This document shows positions 27,889 to 36,995 of a stretch of 64,000 nucleotides of DNA, piece after piece (positions within the stretch are counted from its first letter, which is position 1; each line of letters starts with the position of its first letter). Source of the stretch: Vreelandella zhanjiangensis DSM 21076 (GTDB lineage: Bacteria; Pseudomonadota; Gammaproteobacteria; Pseudomonadales; Halomonadaceae); the NCBI RefSeq assembly GCF_000377665.1, contig NZ_KB898647.1, forward strand, positions 3,559 to 67,558, written 5' to 3'. The position numbers were made by a program, and so were the translations under genes. A model generated the notes under the pieces. The model made no database searches. It saw only the letters and a program-made list of their open reading frames with translations, and was not told where the DNA came from.

Positions 27889-28557
27889 CTAGCGGCGCTT
27901 TTGGCCCTTGGCGGGCGTCTTTTTGCGCGGTTTGGGCTTAGGCGTTTCCGGCGGAACGCGGTAGTGCAAGTACAGATCAAGCACCAGTTCTGGCAATTGC
28001 TCTACCAGCGTCTCCTGGCGTGCGCTATCGCTTGCCATCTCAGCCATGTCGGGCTCGTCATCAAATAGCCCGGAAAGCAGCATGAAGGGTAAAAGCAGCG
28101 TTGCCGCGGCTTCTTCATCGTCCTGGAACCAAGCGCTTTCGTCGCTGAAGACGCCTTCCATAAAGCCCGCGCACCAGTCGCCAATCGGGGTTTCTTCAGA
28201 AGGCAGGCCGTCCAGGGTTAACTCAAAGGGCAGTTCGGGAAGTCCGCCTTGCTCGAGTACCGCCATCGCGTTATCGCGCAGTAGCGTCAGCAGGTTAATG
28301 ATTTCATCGCGCTCGCTATCATCGGCATAGCGCGGTTCGCCTTGAAACAATTCAGCGAGCCACTGTGCTGGCGATACTTCGCTGGGCGCGACCGCTAGCG
28401 CCACTAAAAAACCGTGGGCCGAGATCAGATCCAGCGCGTCCTCATCTACCTGTTCGGAGTCGAGGAAGTCATCCAGCCTGTCGAGCTGCTCATCGGTAAG
28501 CAGTGGCTGGGGAGGGGCGGTCTCTGGCGCATTTGAATCGTCGGGGCGCTCTGCCAT
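27889..28557 (-). CDS. UPF0149/YecA-YgfB family protein
   Basis: A 222-residue acidic protein with the UPF0149 alpha-helical domain (about 20-190): LDDFLDSEQVDEDALDLISAHGFLVAL and DWCAGFMEGVF are family hallmarks. The C-terminus ends in a basic Pro/Lys/Arg tail (PKPKPRKKTPAKGQKRR), not the SEC-C zinc motif found in YecA itself. The cellular role is not established. The start at ATG 28557 is chosen because GAGG stands nine bases before it; an ATG four codons earlier lacks a site. Divergent from sprT with a 69-bp gap. Confidence 0.85.
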   Translation of the reverse strand: MAERPDDSNAPETAPPQPLLTDEQLDRLDDFLDSEQVDEDALDLISAHGFLVALAVAPSEVSPAQWLAELFQGEPRYADDSERDEIINLLTLLRDNAMAVLEQGGLPELPFELTLDGLPSEETPIGDWCAGFMEGVFSDESAWFQDDEEAAATLLLPFMLLSGLFDDEPDMAEMASDSARQETLVEQLPELVLDLYLHYRVPPETPKPKPRKKTPAKGQKRR

Positions 28558-28626
28558 AGCAAGCCTCATGAGTTGAGTCGTTTAAAAAATGATACTAATG
28601 GGTAACGATCTTTCAGGCATTCATTA

Positions 28627-29238
28627 ATGACAAGTTTATCACTAATAGGCGCATCGCTAACGGGGGCATCGCCGCTGCCGCCCTGGCCGAACGATGAGTT
28701 GGGAGCTTTGTGTTTAGAAGCCCTGCAGCAAGCCGCTGTTGAGCGTGCTGAACAGGCGTGGGAGCGTTGCCTTGAGGTTTACCCACAGCTGCCACGCCCA
28801 GGCATCTGGTTTGATTTAAAAGGCGCGTCGGCAGGGCAGGCGCACCTGGGGCGGGGCGGCTTACGCTTCAACCTCATCTTGCTCAGTGAAAATCGCAGCG
28901 CTTTTTTTGATGAGGTCATTCCCCATGAGATGGCTCACTGGCTGGTCTTTCATCTGCGCGATGGGCAACGCTTAAAGCCGCACGGGCGCGAATGGCAAAG
29001 CGTGATGCGCAATCTGTTTGGTCTGGTGCCCGAGGTTACCCATCGCTTTAATACGCAAAAGGCCCAGCCTGCGCCTTATCGTTACCAGTGCGGCTGTCGT
29101 ACCCACCAGTTAACGGCCAGGCGCCATGGTCTGGTCAAAAAAGGCCGCGGCTATCGTTGTCGCCATTGTCAGCAGATGTTGGTCTATACTGCATGTTCAA
29201 AGCCGCAGGGTGCTTCTAGGTTGCTGTTTTTTAATTAA
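28627..29238 (+). CDS. sprT: SprT-family zinc metallopeptidase-like protein
   Basis: A 203-residue SprT-like protein. The gluzincin motif HEMAH is at residues 100-104 with a third candidate ligand in the following GREW region. A C-terminal zinc ribbon is marked by CGC...CRHCQQ (about residues 155-185). SprT relatives in eukaryotes (SPRTN) cleave DNA-protein crosslinks; the bacterial function is not well defined. A weak ribosome-binding site (CAGG) precedes the ATG. It stands alone between the YecA-like gene and acs. Confidence 0.87.
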   Translation: MTSLSLIGASLTGASPLPPWPNDELGALCLEALQQAAVERAEQAWERCLEVYPQLPRPGIWFDLKGASAGQAHLGRGGLRFNLILLSENRSAFFDEVIPHEMAHWLVFHLRDGQRLKPHGREWQSVMRNLFGLVPEVTHRFNTQKAQPAPYRYQCGCRTHQLTARRHGLVKKGRGYRCRHCQQMLVYTACSKPQGASRLLFFN

Positions 29239-29377
29239 AAATTGCTAATACCAATGTCTAAGAGGAAGGCGCCTAAGGGAGGTTTATGCTAGGGGAACAT
29301 TTAGTGGTGTCGGGGCAACCAATAATAATACCGACTACATTCCTATTGAGAGTGCGTTTCCACGGACAGAGGCAACT

Positions 29378-31327
29378 ATGAGCGAACATCAAAACGTCTA
29401 TCCGGTGCGCGATGCTATCGCCGCCAATGCCTGGGCCGATAAAGATAAATTCACGGCCATGTACCAGCAGTCCAAGGATGACCCTGAAGGTTTCTGGGCG
29501 GAACAGGCCAAGCGCCTTGACTGGATAAAAGCGCCAACCAAGATCAAGAACACCTCTTTCAAACGCGATAACGTGGATATCCGCTGGTTCGAGGATGGCG
29601 TGCTCAACGTAAGCGCGAACTGCCTTGATCGGCATCTGGAAAAGCGTGGCGACCAGACCGCGATCATTTGGGAAGGCGATAACCCTGACGAATCCAAGCA
29701 TATCAGCTACCGCGAGCTGTACGAGCGCACCTGCCAGCTGGCTAATGCCCTGAAATCACTGGGTATCGAGAAAGGCGATACGGTGACGCTGTACATGCCA
29801 ATGATTCCGGAAGCGGCCATGGCGATGCTTGCCTGCGCACGGATTGGCGCGGTTCACTCGGTAGTATTTGGCGGCTTCTCGCCGGACGCGGTGGCTCAGC
29901 GGATTATTGGTGCCGATTCCAAGTTGATCATTACCGCCGACGAGTCCGTGCGCGGCGGCAAGCAGGTACCGCTCAAGGAGAACGTCGACTCAGCACTGAC
30001 CCGCGATGGCACCGATGTCTGCAAGAACGTGCTGGTGGTAAAACGCACCGGCGGTGATATCGACTGGGTTGAGGGGCGCGATCTATGGTTCGATGAGCTG
30101 GTTGATCGACAGCTACCCGAGTGCGCCGCCGAGCCGATGGGCGCCGAAGACCCACTGTTCATTCTGTATACCTCAGGTTCCACCGGCGCGCCCAAAGGCC
30201 TCAAGCACACCACCGGTGGCTACTTGACGTATGCTGCCATGACCCACCAGTACGTGTTCGACTATCAGGATGGCGAGGTCTACTGGTGCAGCGCGGATGT
30301 CGGCTGGGTCACCGGACACAGCTATATCGTTTACGGGCCGCTTGCCAATGGCGCGACCACGCTGATGTTTGAAGGCGTGCCCAGCTATCCGACCCATGGT
30401 CGCCTGGGTGAAATCGTCGATAAGCACAAGGTCAACATTCTGTATACCGCGCCCACCGCCGTGCGTGCCCTGATGGCCCATGGCGATAACGTCATGGATA
30501 CCAGCTCGCGCGATAGCCTGCGCCTGCTCGGCTCGGTCGGTGAGCCGATCAACCCGGAAGCCTGGGAGTGGTTTTACCGCGTGATCGGTAATAGCCAATG
30601 CCCGATTGTGGATACCTGGTGGCAAACCGAAACCGGCGGCATCATGATTACTCCGCTGCCTGGCGCAACCGACCTAAAACCTGGTTCAGCCACGCTGCCT
30701 TTCTTTGGCGTACAGCCTGCGCTAGTGGATAACGAAGGGCATCTATTGGAAGGTGCCACTGAAGGCAATCTGGTGATTCTGGATTCCTGGCCGGGTCAGG
30801 CACGCTCAATCTGGGGTGATCATGAGCGCTTCGTGCAGACCTATTTTGCGACCTATGACGGCATGTACTTCACCGGTGACGGCTGCCGCCGCGATGAAGA
30901 CGGCTACTACTGGATCACTGGCCGCGTGGATGACGTGCTTAACGTGTCAGGTCACCGTATGGGCACCGCTGAAATTGAGTCGTCGCTGGTCGCGCATTCA
31001 GCCGTTGCCGAAGCCGCGGTCGTAGGCTTCCCTCATGATATCAAGGGCCAGGGCATTTATATCTATGTGACCTTGAATGACGGTATCGACCCCACCGATG
31101 AACTCAAGAAAGAGCTGTCGCTTTGGGTGCGTAAAGACATCGGGCCAATTGCGTCCCCCGATGTGATTCAGTGGGCGCCAGGGTTACCCAAAACGCGCTC
31201 GGGCAAAATCATGCGGCGTATTCTGCGCAAAATTGCTGCCAACGAATGTGATGGTCTGGGTGACACCAGTACCCTGGCAGACCCGTCGGTGGTTGACGAA
31301 TTGATTGAGCATAGAGCCAATCAATAG
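29378..31327 (+). CDS. acs: Acetyl-CoA synthetase
   Basis: Activates acetate with ATP and CoA through acetyl-AMP, the high-affinity acetate assimilation route. Adenylate-forming motifs are complete: [54 protein letters not shown] read over about 506-540, and TRSGKIMRR with the acetylation-regulated lysine at K610. The length of 649 residues is typical. Located beside crbR/crbS and an ActP-type symporter, the gene set known to control and feed acetate use in Vibrio and Pseudomonas. The upstream 140 bp hold no operator I can recognise. Confidence 0.98.
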   Translation: MSEHQNVYPVRDAIAANAWADKDKFTAMYQQSKDDPEGFWAEQAKRLDWIKAPTKIKNTSFKRDNVDIRWFEDGVLNVSANCLDRHLEKRGDQTAIIWEGDNPDESKHISYRELYERTCQLANALKSLGIEKGDTVTLYMPMIPEAAMAMLACARIGAVHSVVFGGFSPDAVAQRIIGADSKLIITADESVRGGKQVPLKENVDSALTRDGTDVCKNVLVVKRTGGDIDWVEGRDLWFDELVDRQLPECAAEPMGAEDPLFILYTSGSTGAPKGLKHTTGGYLTYAAMTHQYVFDYQDGEVYWCSADVGWVTGHSYIVYGPLANGATTLMFEGVPSYPTHGRLGEIVDKHKVNILYTAPTAVRALMAHGDNVMDTSSRDSLRLLGSVGEPINPEAWEWFYRVIGNSQCPIVDTWWQTETGGIMITPLPGATDLKPGSATLPFFGVQPALVDNEGHLLEGATEGNLVILDSWPGQARSIWGDHERFVQTYFATYDGMYFTGDGCRRDEDGYYWITGRVDDVLNVSGHRMGTAEIESSLVAHSAVAEAAVVGFPHDIKGQGIYIYVTLNDGIDPTDELKKELSLWVRKDIGPIASPDVIQWAPGLPKTRSGKIMRRILRKIAANECDGLGDTSTLADPSVVDELIEHRANQ

Positions 31328-31428
31328 TAGCTTACTACTCAGTGGTTTAAGCTCACTGAGCGCTACCCGATTTGATAAGCGTCAGCCAACAAGAGCGTCG
31401 ATAGCAGCATACTGCGCTTAAGCGTTGG

Positions 31429-31452
31429 AGTGCCGGCCACAGAGCCGGCACT
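31429..31452 (+). terminator. Hairpin downstream of acs
   Basis: A 9-bp perfect stem AGTGCCGGC / GCCGGCACT with a 6-nt loop, followed by GTTGCGTTT. Probably ends the acs transcript before crbR. Confidence 0.6.
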
Positions 31453-31599
31453 GTTGCGTTTAAATGGGTGACATAATGATGACAAAAAATGCATGTATAC
31501 TTGGGCATCAAGAAGCCCTGGGGTACCATGCGTTGACCGTATGAGCCTAGCGTCGTAGCGGCAAGTAATTCCGCTGCACGAGGAACCGGAGGAATATCC

Positions 31600-32262
31600 A
31601 TGGCAGTAGCCCATAAGTTTATCGTTGCAGACGACCACCCGCTGTTTCGTGCAGCGCTCACTCAGGCCTTGCGCCAATTAGCCCCCCAGGCTGAGATTGT
31701 CGAAGCCGACACCATGGAAGCCACAACGGAAGTGGTTAATCGTCATCCCGATGCCGACTTAATTCTTTTAGACTTACATATGCCGGGCGCACATGGCTTC
31801 TCTGGGCTGATTCAGCTACGGGGCCAGATGCCGGATATTCCGGTAGCCGTGGTATCGGGCAGCGATGAGCCTTACGTTGTCCGCCGGGCGATCGATTACG
31901 GTGCCTCGGGGTTTATTCCTAAATCATCTTCGCTTCAGCTAATTGCCGAGGCGGTAGGCGAAATTCTGCAGGGCGAAGTCTGGCTGCCGGAAGCGCTGGC
32001 CAACGTGCTGGAAGAAACCAGCGAGGAAGAGTCACGGTTTGCTGAAGCGATTGCCTCGTTAACCCCACAGCAGTTCCGCGTTTTGAACATGTTGACCGAA
32101 GGCTTACTCAATAAGCAGATTGCCTACGAGCTTAATGTTTCCGAAGCGACCATCAAGGCCCACGTAACGGCCATTTTGCGCAAGCTTGGCGTGCATTCAC
32201 GCACCCAGGCCGTTATTGCCGCTCAGAAGCTGGAAGTCGAGCCGCCTAAAGTCGTGTCATAA
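31600..32262 (+). CDS. crbR: LuxR/NarL-type response regulator, CrbR-like
   Basis: A 220-residue transcription regulator. The receiver domain (about 5-120) has the phosphorylation site D58 (ADLILLDLHMPG), the acidic pair in VADDHP and the conserved lysine in FIPKSS. The LuxR helix-turn-helix is at about 150-210 (LTPQQFRVLNMLTEGLLNKQIAYELNVS over 148-175). In Vibrio and Pseudomonas the matching regulator (CrbR/ErdR) activates acs. Location directly after acs and convergent with a CrbS-type kinase gene makes that role likely. GGAGGAATATCC precedes the ATG. Confidence 0.88.
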   Translation: MAVAHKFIVADDHPLFRAALTQALRQLAPQAEIVEADTMEATTEVVNRHPDADLILLDLHMPGAHGFSGLIQLRGQMPDIPVAVVSGSDEPYVVRRAIDYGASGFIPKSSSLQLIAEAVGEILQGEVWLPEALANVLEETSEEESRFAEAIASLTPQQFRVLNMLTEGLLNKQIAYELNVSEATIKAHVTAILRKLGVHSRTQAVIAAQKLEVEPPKVVS

Positions 32263-32277
32263 GCGCCTGCGCTTATG

Positions 32278-32316
32278 AAAAAACCTCGCTTATGTTGACC
32301 GTAAGCGAGGTTTTTT
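32278..32316. terminator. Bidirectional terminator between crbR and crbS
   Basis: Symmetric hairpin: A-run and stem CCTCGCTTA (32284-32292), 9-nt loop, stem TAAGCGAGG (32302-32310), T-run (32311-32316). The A-run on the left makes it work in both directions for the convergent genes. Confidence 0.95.
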
Positions 32317-32339
32317 CTTTATACACAGCCCTTTACTGC

Positions 32340-35300
32340 TTAGCTATTTGCCCGGCTGGCTTGCAGTGTGCGGGTCAAGAGCGCCCGCAAGGCGGCCGGT
32401 TTTACCGGTTTCAAGAGCAGCTGATATCCATCGCGTTTGATCTCTTCGGCCACGGCTTCCGTTCGGTCGGCGGTAATCACAATGCCGGGCACCGCGCCGG
32501 ATAGGCGTTCACTAAGCGCTTCGAGAGCCATCAAGCCGGTGACTTCGTTATCCAGATGGTAATCGGCCAGAATCGCGTCGGGGTCGCCGTCCATATTGCG
32601 CAGTATCGACTTAGCGCCTCCAATACTGGTTGCGGTAAACACCTCGCATCCCCAGCCGCTCAGCATGGCTGTCATGCCTTCCAAAATGAGCGTTTCGTTA
32701 TCGATACACACGATTCGGGTACCGGCAAGCTTATTACCGCTGCGCCTGCTTGATGGCTCCTGTTCGTCCGGGCTGATTTCCCTGGCGGCCACGATGGGAA
32801 CGCTGACCGAGAATACGGTGCCACGGCCTTCCCAGGAACGCACCTTGATAGGGTGATCGAGCACTCGGCTCATCCGGTCGGCAATCGAAAGGCCCAGGCC
32901 CAGACCCTTTTCACTCTCTTTATGCCGCGATACCTGATCCAGGCGACGAAACTCCTGGAATATTTCCGTCAGCTTGGATTCCGGAATACCCGGGCCGCTG
33001 TCCCATACTTCAATCACCAGCCGGCCACTTTGACGGCGGCAGCCTAGCAGCACGCGGCCATCCTGGGTGTAGCGGATGGCGTTGGATAAAAAGTTCTGCA
33101 CAATCCGGCGAAGCATCTGCGGGTCAGAGTCGACCCACTGGTGGGTAGGCACTACCTCCAGGTCAAGGCCGCGATTGTCAGCCATCACTTCAAACTCAGC
33201 GCGCAGCGGCCGGAAAATATCCGCCAGGGCAAAGTGGTTACGGCGAGGTGTCAGCGCGCCGGCATCCAGCTTGGAGATATCCAGCAGCGTCCCGAGCAGC
33301 TCTTCAGCGGCCTGTAGCGAATTATCGATATGTCCGATGGTGCGCTGGGTATCGGGGGCCGTCACGTTTTGCATTAAAGCCGAGGTAAACAGTCGCGCGG
33401 CGTTTAGCGGCTGTAGCAAATCGTGGCTCGCGGCGGCCAAAAAGCGGGTTTTGGAGGCGTTGGCGTCTTCGGCTAGCTGTTTGGCTTGGCGCAAGGCTTG
33501 CTCAGCCTCAGCCCGCACGCGGTTCTCCTGACGCAGCGCGGCGTTGGCTTCTGAAAGCGCTTGGGTACGCTCACGAACGCGCTCTTCAAGCGTTTCGTTG
33601 GTTTCTTTAAGAGCAATTTCCGCCCGGCGCCGCTCAGTAATATCCTGATACAGCGCAAAAAAGCCGAGAATCGATTGGCTATCGCCAAAGTGCGGCGTGT
33701 AAGTCACCAGCATATAGCGCATGGCATCATTGACGCGCATGGCGACCTCAAAGCTCACCCGCTCCCCGGCTAGCGCGCGTTCGACCCAAGGGCTGCGTTC
33801 TTCCGCCTGTTTTAGCGAGAGCACGTCTTCAAAGCGTCGGCCAATGACCGCATTACGGTCAATGCTAAACGCCTGCTCATAGGCGCGGTTGGTAAATAGA
33901 TAGCGGCACTCTTTATCGAAATAGGCGATCAGCGCAGGGACGTTATCGGTGTAAATACGGATATTGTTTTCCGAGCGAATCAGCGCTTCTTCAATGCGTT
34001 TTTGCTGGGTAATGTCCTGATAAGTGTAAACAAACCCACCGCCGGGCATGGGATTACCCTGTACCTCCAGTACGCTGCCATCCTGGCGGTAGCGAACATA
34101 GCGATGGGGATGGCCATCGCGAATGTTGTCCAGCAGCAGCTGAACATGCTCTTCCGGGTCGCCGGGGCCATACTCGCCGTTATGCGCGTTGTAGCGGAAG
34201 ATACGATCAATCGGCGCCCCCACGCGGATAAGGTGATCGGGAAAGCGAAACAGCTCAAGGTAGCGCTGGTTCCAGACCACCAGGCGCAAGTTTTGATCGA
34301 CAACGCTGATGCCCTGGTTGATGTTCTCTATCGTGGCCTGCAGCAGGGCACGGTTAAATTCCAGCACCTGGGAGGCTTCATCGACAATCGAGATAACATC
34401 GGAAATGCCGATACCGCGCCCCTGGAGTGCAGAGTTGACCACAATACGCGCCGAGGAGGCGCCAAGCACCGAGGCAAGGAAACGCTCGGTAAACTGAATA
34501 ATATCAATGGAGGCCCGTGTGCTGTTGTCCAGAGGCTTGCCGGCCCGGCGGGCGTAATCCCCAAATGCCCGATCGACTTGCCCGGCGCCCAGAAAGCGTT
34601 CACACAATACTTTAAGATCGCCCACCGTTGTGGCACCGGTCCAGGGGCGGTTAACCGAGGTTTGGCGGGTTTCAACGCTGTCGACAAATAGCGAGGCCTG
34701 AATGCGCTCGACTACACGCTGCGAGGTCACCTGGGAAATAAAGATATAGCAGAACAGGTTAATGCCCAGCGATAGCATTACGCCGTGGGTAAAGCTGTCG
34801 CCCAGGTTCAGGCCAAAAAGCCCCGTAGGAGAGAGCCAGTGAATACCTGTCGGCCCGCCAGCTAGCCACTCTTGAGGCAGTACGCCAGCATTGATCATTG
34901 CGGGCATCAACAGGCTATAGGCCCAAATGGCAAAGCCCGCGTTCATGCCCACAATAACGCCTAGACGGTTACCGCGTTTCCAGTAAAGGCCGCCAATAAC
35001 CGCGGGTGCAAACTGAGCGGCGGCAGCAAACGAAAGCATGCCGATGGAGGCAAGCGAGGTGAACTCGGCAATCAGCCGGTAGAAGCCGTAGGCCATCGCC
35101 AAGACGACGGCAATCGTGATGCGGCGCGTGCGCAGTACCAAGCGTCCATAGTCGCGTGCTTTGGTATCAAACCAGCGCAACCTGAACAGCGCGGGAATCA
35201 CGATTTCATTGGAGATCATGATGGATACGGCGACCGCCGCCACGATCACCATACCGGTCGCGGCCGAAAATCCACCAATAAAGGTCAGCAGGGTTAGCCA

Positions 35301-36281
35301 TTGATGGCCGGACTGCATGGAAAGCGCCAATACGTAGGTATCGGGTTCTACGCTTGTTTCTGAAAAGAGTAACAGCCCGGCTGCGGCCAGTGGCACGACG
35401 AAAAAGGCGATGGCAAACAGATAAAGCGGGAACAGCCAGCGGGCTTTGGTGGCATCGTCAGGGTGAATGTTCTCAACCACGGCCACATGAAACTGTCGGG
35501 GGAGACATAAAATGGCCAGCATGGCGAGCAGTGTCTGTGCCCAGAAGCTTTGCCCAAAATCCTGGTTCGCCAGCTGGCGCTGAAGTTCAAGCTGGCTGTC
35601 GGCATGGCTCATCAGCTCGCCCAAACCGCCGAACATGCCCCAGGTAACGTAAGCCCCTAACACCAGAAAGGCTAACAGCTTGACGATCGATTCAAACGCG
35701 ACGGCATGAATCAGGCCTTCGTGGTGTTCGGTCGCATCGGTGTGACGGGTACCAAATAAAATCGCAAAAACCACCATCACGATGGCAACGTAAAACGCTG
35801 TGTCGCCAAACAGCGGCGCACCGACGGTATCATTGGTTTCGGTCAGTACACTAAACGTAGTCGATACGGCTTTAAGCTGAAGCGCGATGTAGGGAAGGGT
35901 ACCGACGAGCGCTACTAAGCTTGCGAACGCCGCAAGCGACTGGGTTTTGCCGTAGCGTGAGGCTATAAAATCGGCAATGGAAGTGACGTTTTGGTGCTTG
36001 GCGACGCGGATCATTTTGGCCAGCACTGGCCAGAAGAGTAAAAATGTCAGGATAGGGCCAACAAAAATACTCGCAAAAGACCAGCCGGCTGTAGCTGCCT
36101 GGCCCACCGCCCCGTAAAACGTCCAGGAGGTACAGTAAATTGCCAGCGCCAGGCTATAGATCAGGGGGCGCCGACGGCTGGCACCGTGGGTACGTGCACG
36201 GCGGTCACCGTACCAGGCAATACCGAATAGAATCGCAATATAAAGCAGTGATACTGCGACCAGTAGCCCACCGTGAAACAT
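32340..36281 (-). CDS. crbS: Hybrid sensor kinase with SLC5 transporter domain, CrbS-like
   Basis: A 1313-residue membrane sensor. Order: sodium:solute symporter-like (SLC5) region with about 13 transmembrane segments (about 1-530), a STAC-type linker (about 545-640), PAS domains at about 660-790 and 790-910, a coiled coil (about 905-940), the HisKA domain with H953 (AAASHDLLQP), the HATPase domain with GLGLGLSIADRMSR, and a C-terminal receiver with D1240 (ILADYHLDN). This is the CrbS/MxtR architecture, known to act with CrbR/ErdR in the acetate switch controlling acs. The GGGGGA before ATG 36281 supports the start. Whether the SLC5 part still transports is unknown. Confidence 0.92.
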   Translation of the reverse strand: MFHGGLLVAVSLLYIAILFGIAWYGDRRARTHGASRRRPLIYSLALAIYCTSWTFYGAVGQAATAGWSFASIFVGPILTFLLFWPVLAKMIRVAKHQNVTSIADFIASRYGKTQSLAAFASLVALVGTLPYIALQLKAVSTTFSVLTETNDTVGAPLFGDTAFYVAIVMVVFAILFGTRHTDATEHHEGLIHAVAFESIVKLLAFLVLGAYVTWGMFGGLGELMSHADSQLELQRQLANQDFGQSFWAQTLLAMLAILCLPRQFHVAVVENIHPDDATKARWLFPLYLFAIAFFVVPLAAAGLLLFSETSVEPDTYVLALSMQSGHQWLTLLTFIGGFSAATGMVIVAAVAVSIMISNEIVIPALFRLRWFDTKARDYGRLVLRTRRITIAVVLAMAYGFYRLIAEFTSLASIGMLSFAAAAQFAPAVIGGLYWKRGNRLGVIVGMNAGFAIWAYSLLMPAMINAGVLPQEWLAGGPTGIHWLSPTGLFGLNLGDSFTHGVMLSLGINLFCYIFISQVTSQRVVERIQASLFVDSVETRQTSVNRPWTGATTVGDLKVLCERFLGAGQVDRAFGDYARRAGKPLDNSTRASIDIIQFTERFLASVLGASSARIVVNSALQGRGIGISDVISIVDEASQVLEFNRALLQATIENINQGISVVDQNLRLVVWNQRYLELFRFPDHLIRVGAPIDRIFRYNAHNGEYGPGDPEEHVQLLLDNIRDGHPHRYVRYRQDGSVLEVQGNPMPGGGFVYTYQDITQQKRIEEALIRSENNIRIYTDNVPALIAYFDKECRYLFTNRAYEQAFSIDRNAVIGRRFEDVLSLKQAEERSPWVERALAGERVSFEVAMRVNDAMRYMLVTYTPHFGDSQSILGFFALYQDITERRRAEIALKETNETLEERVRERTQALSEANAALRQENRVRAEAEQALRQAKQLAEDANASKTRFLAAASHDLLQPLNAARLFTSALMQNVTAPDTQRTIGHIDNSLQAAEELLGTLLDISKLDAGALTPRRNHFALADIFRPLRAEFEVMADNRGLDLEVVPTHQWVDSDPQMLRRIVQNFLSNAIRYTQDGRVLLGCRRQSGRLVIEVWDSGPGIPESKLTEIFQEFRRLDQVSRHKESEKGLGLGLSIADRMSRVLDHPIKVRSWEGRGTVFSVSVPIVAAREISPDEQEPSSRRSGNKLAGTRIVCIDNETLILEGMTAMLSGWGCEVFTATSIGGAKSILRNMDGDPDAILADYHLDNEVTGLMALEALSERLSGAVPGIVITADRTEAVAEEIKRDGYQLLLKPVKPAALRALLTRTLQASRANS

Positions 36282-36370
36282 GCCTATTCCCCCACCAACG
36301 TTTATCTCGCCCAGCGAGCGGCGCGTACAAAGAGCCTCATTCTAGGCGAAGACGAACACTTACGTCTCGC

Positions 36371-36892
36371 TTAGGCGCTAGCGAGTCCGCACACGGTGGT
36401 TAATAGCGGCGATGTTTCGCGCAGTCGGCGAAGCTCGCTCAGCTGTGCTTCTCCGGTGGTGTTATTTAGTGGTATCAGCTCGCGGCTGTCGCAGTTTAGA
36501 ACGTAGGGTTGGGTGATGAGGATATCGGTATGGTGGCGCTCAAACTGATACAGAATAAATTCCACCACCGGTGTGCCATCAATCTCACGGGCAACGATAT
36601 TGTCGCTATCGACAACGCTAAACTTGGTGGTCATGGGAAAAGCAAACGTCCAGGGACGCCATACGGCGCTTGAAGTATCGCTTGAAATTACAATGGCGGT
36701 GTCAGGCAGCTGTGCCTGCTTGTGTTCAAACCATGAATACTCCACCTGGATTTGATAGCCAAGCATGCCTAGTCCACCGCATACCGGCACAATCCATTTG
36801 GGTAGCCGTTTGCGGCTAAGGGTTCTAAGGATCAGCCCAATGCCGGCGGCGGCAAGCCCGGCAAATACTGCGGCGATCAAGTGCCATATCAT
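36371..36892 (-). CDS. Hypothetical membrane-anchored protein
   Basis: I do not recognise this 173-residue protein. Two hydrophobic segments near the N-terminus (about 3-25 and 33-50) suggest membrane anchoring, followed by a soluble domain with one cysteine pair (NCDSREL and VCGLASA). AAGGA nine bases before the ATG supports the start. It lies between actP and crbS on the same strand, 89 bp before crbS and after a strong hairpin, so it may be cotranscribed with crbS. No function is proposed. Confidence 0.72.
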   Translation of the reverse strand: MIWHLIAAVFAGLAAAGIGLILRTLSRKRLPKWIVPVCGGLGMLGYQIQVEYSWFEHKQAQLPDTAIVISSDTSSAVWRPWTFAFPMTTKFSVVDSDNIVAREIDGTPVVEFILYQFERHHTDILITQPYVLNCDSRELIPLNNTTGEAQLSELRRLRETSPLLTTVCGLASA

Positions 36893-36912
36893 AAAATATC
36901 CTTTCTGAAAGT

Positions 36913-36940
36913 CATCGGGCCTCCCTTAGGAGGCCCGATG
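36913..36940. terminator. Hairpin terminator after actP-like gene
   Basis: A perfect 12-bp stem CATCGGGCCTCC / GGAGGCCCGATG with a CTTA loop lies 56 bp beyond the symporter stop on the minus strand. T-content after it is modest on either strand. Confidence 0.8.
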
Positions 36941-36995
36941 GTCACTTTTGATTCCAAAGCAGTCTGTTGCGACAAGCCGAGGAAATGATTATGGC

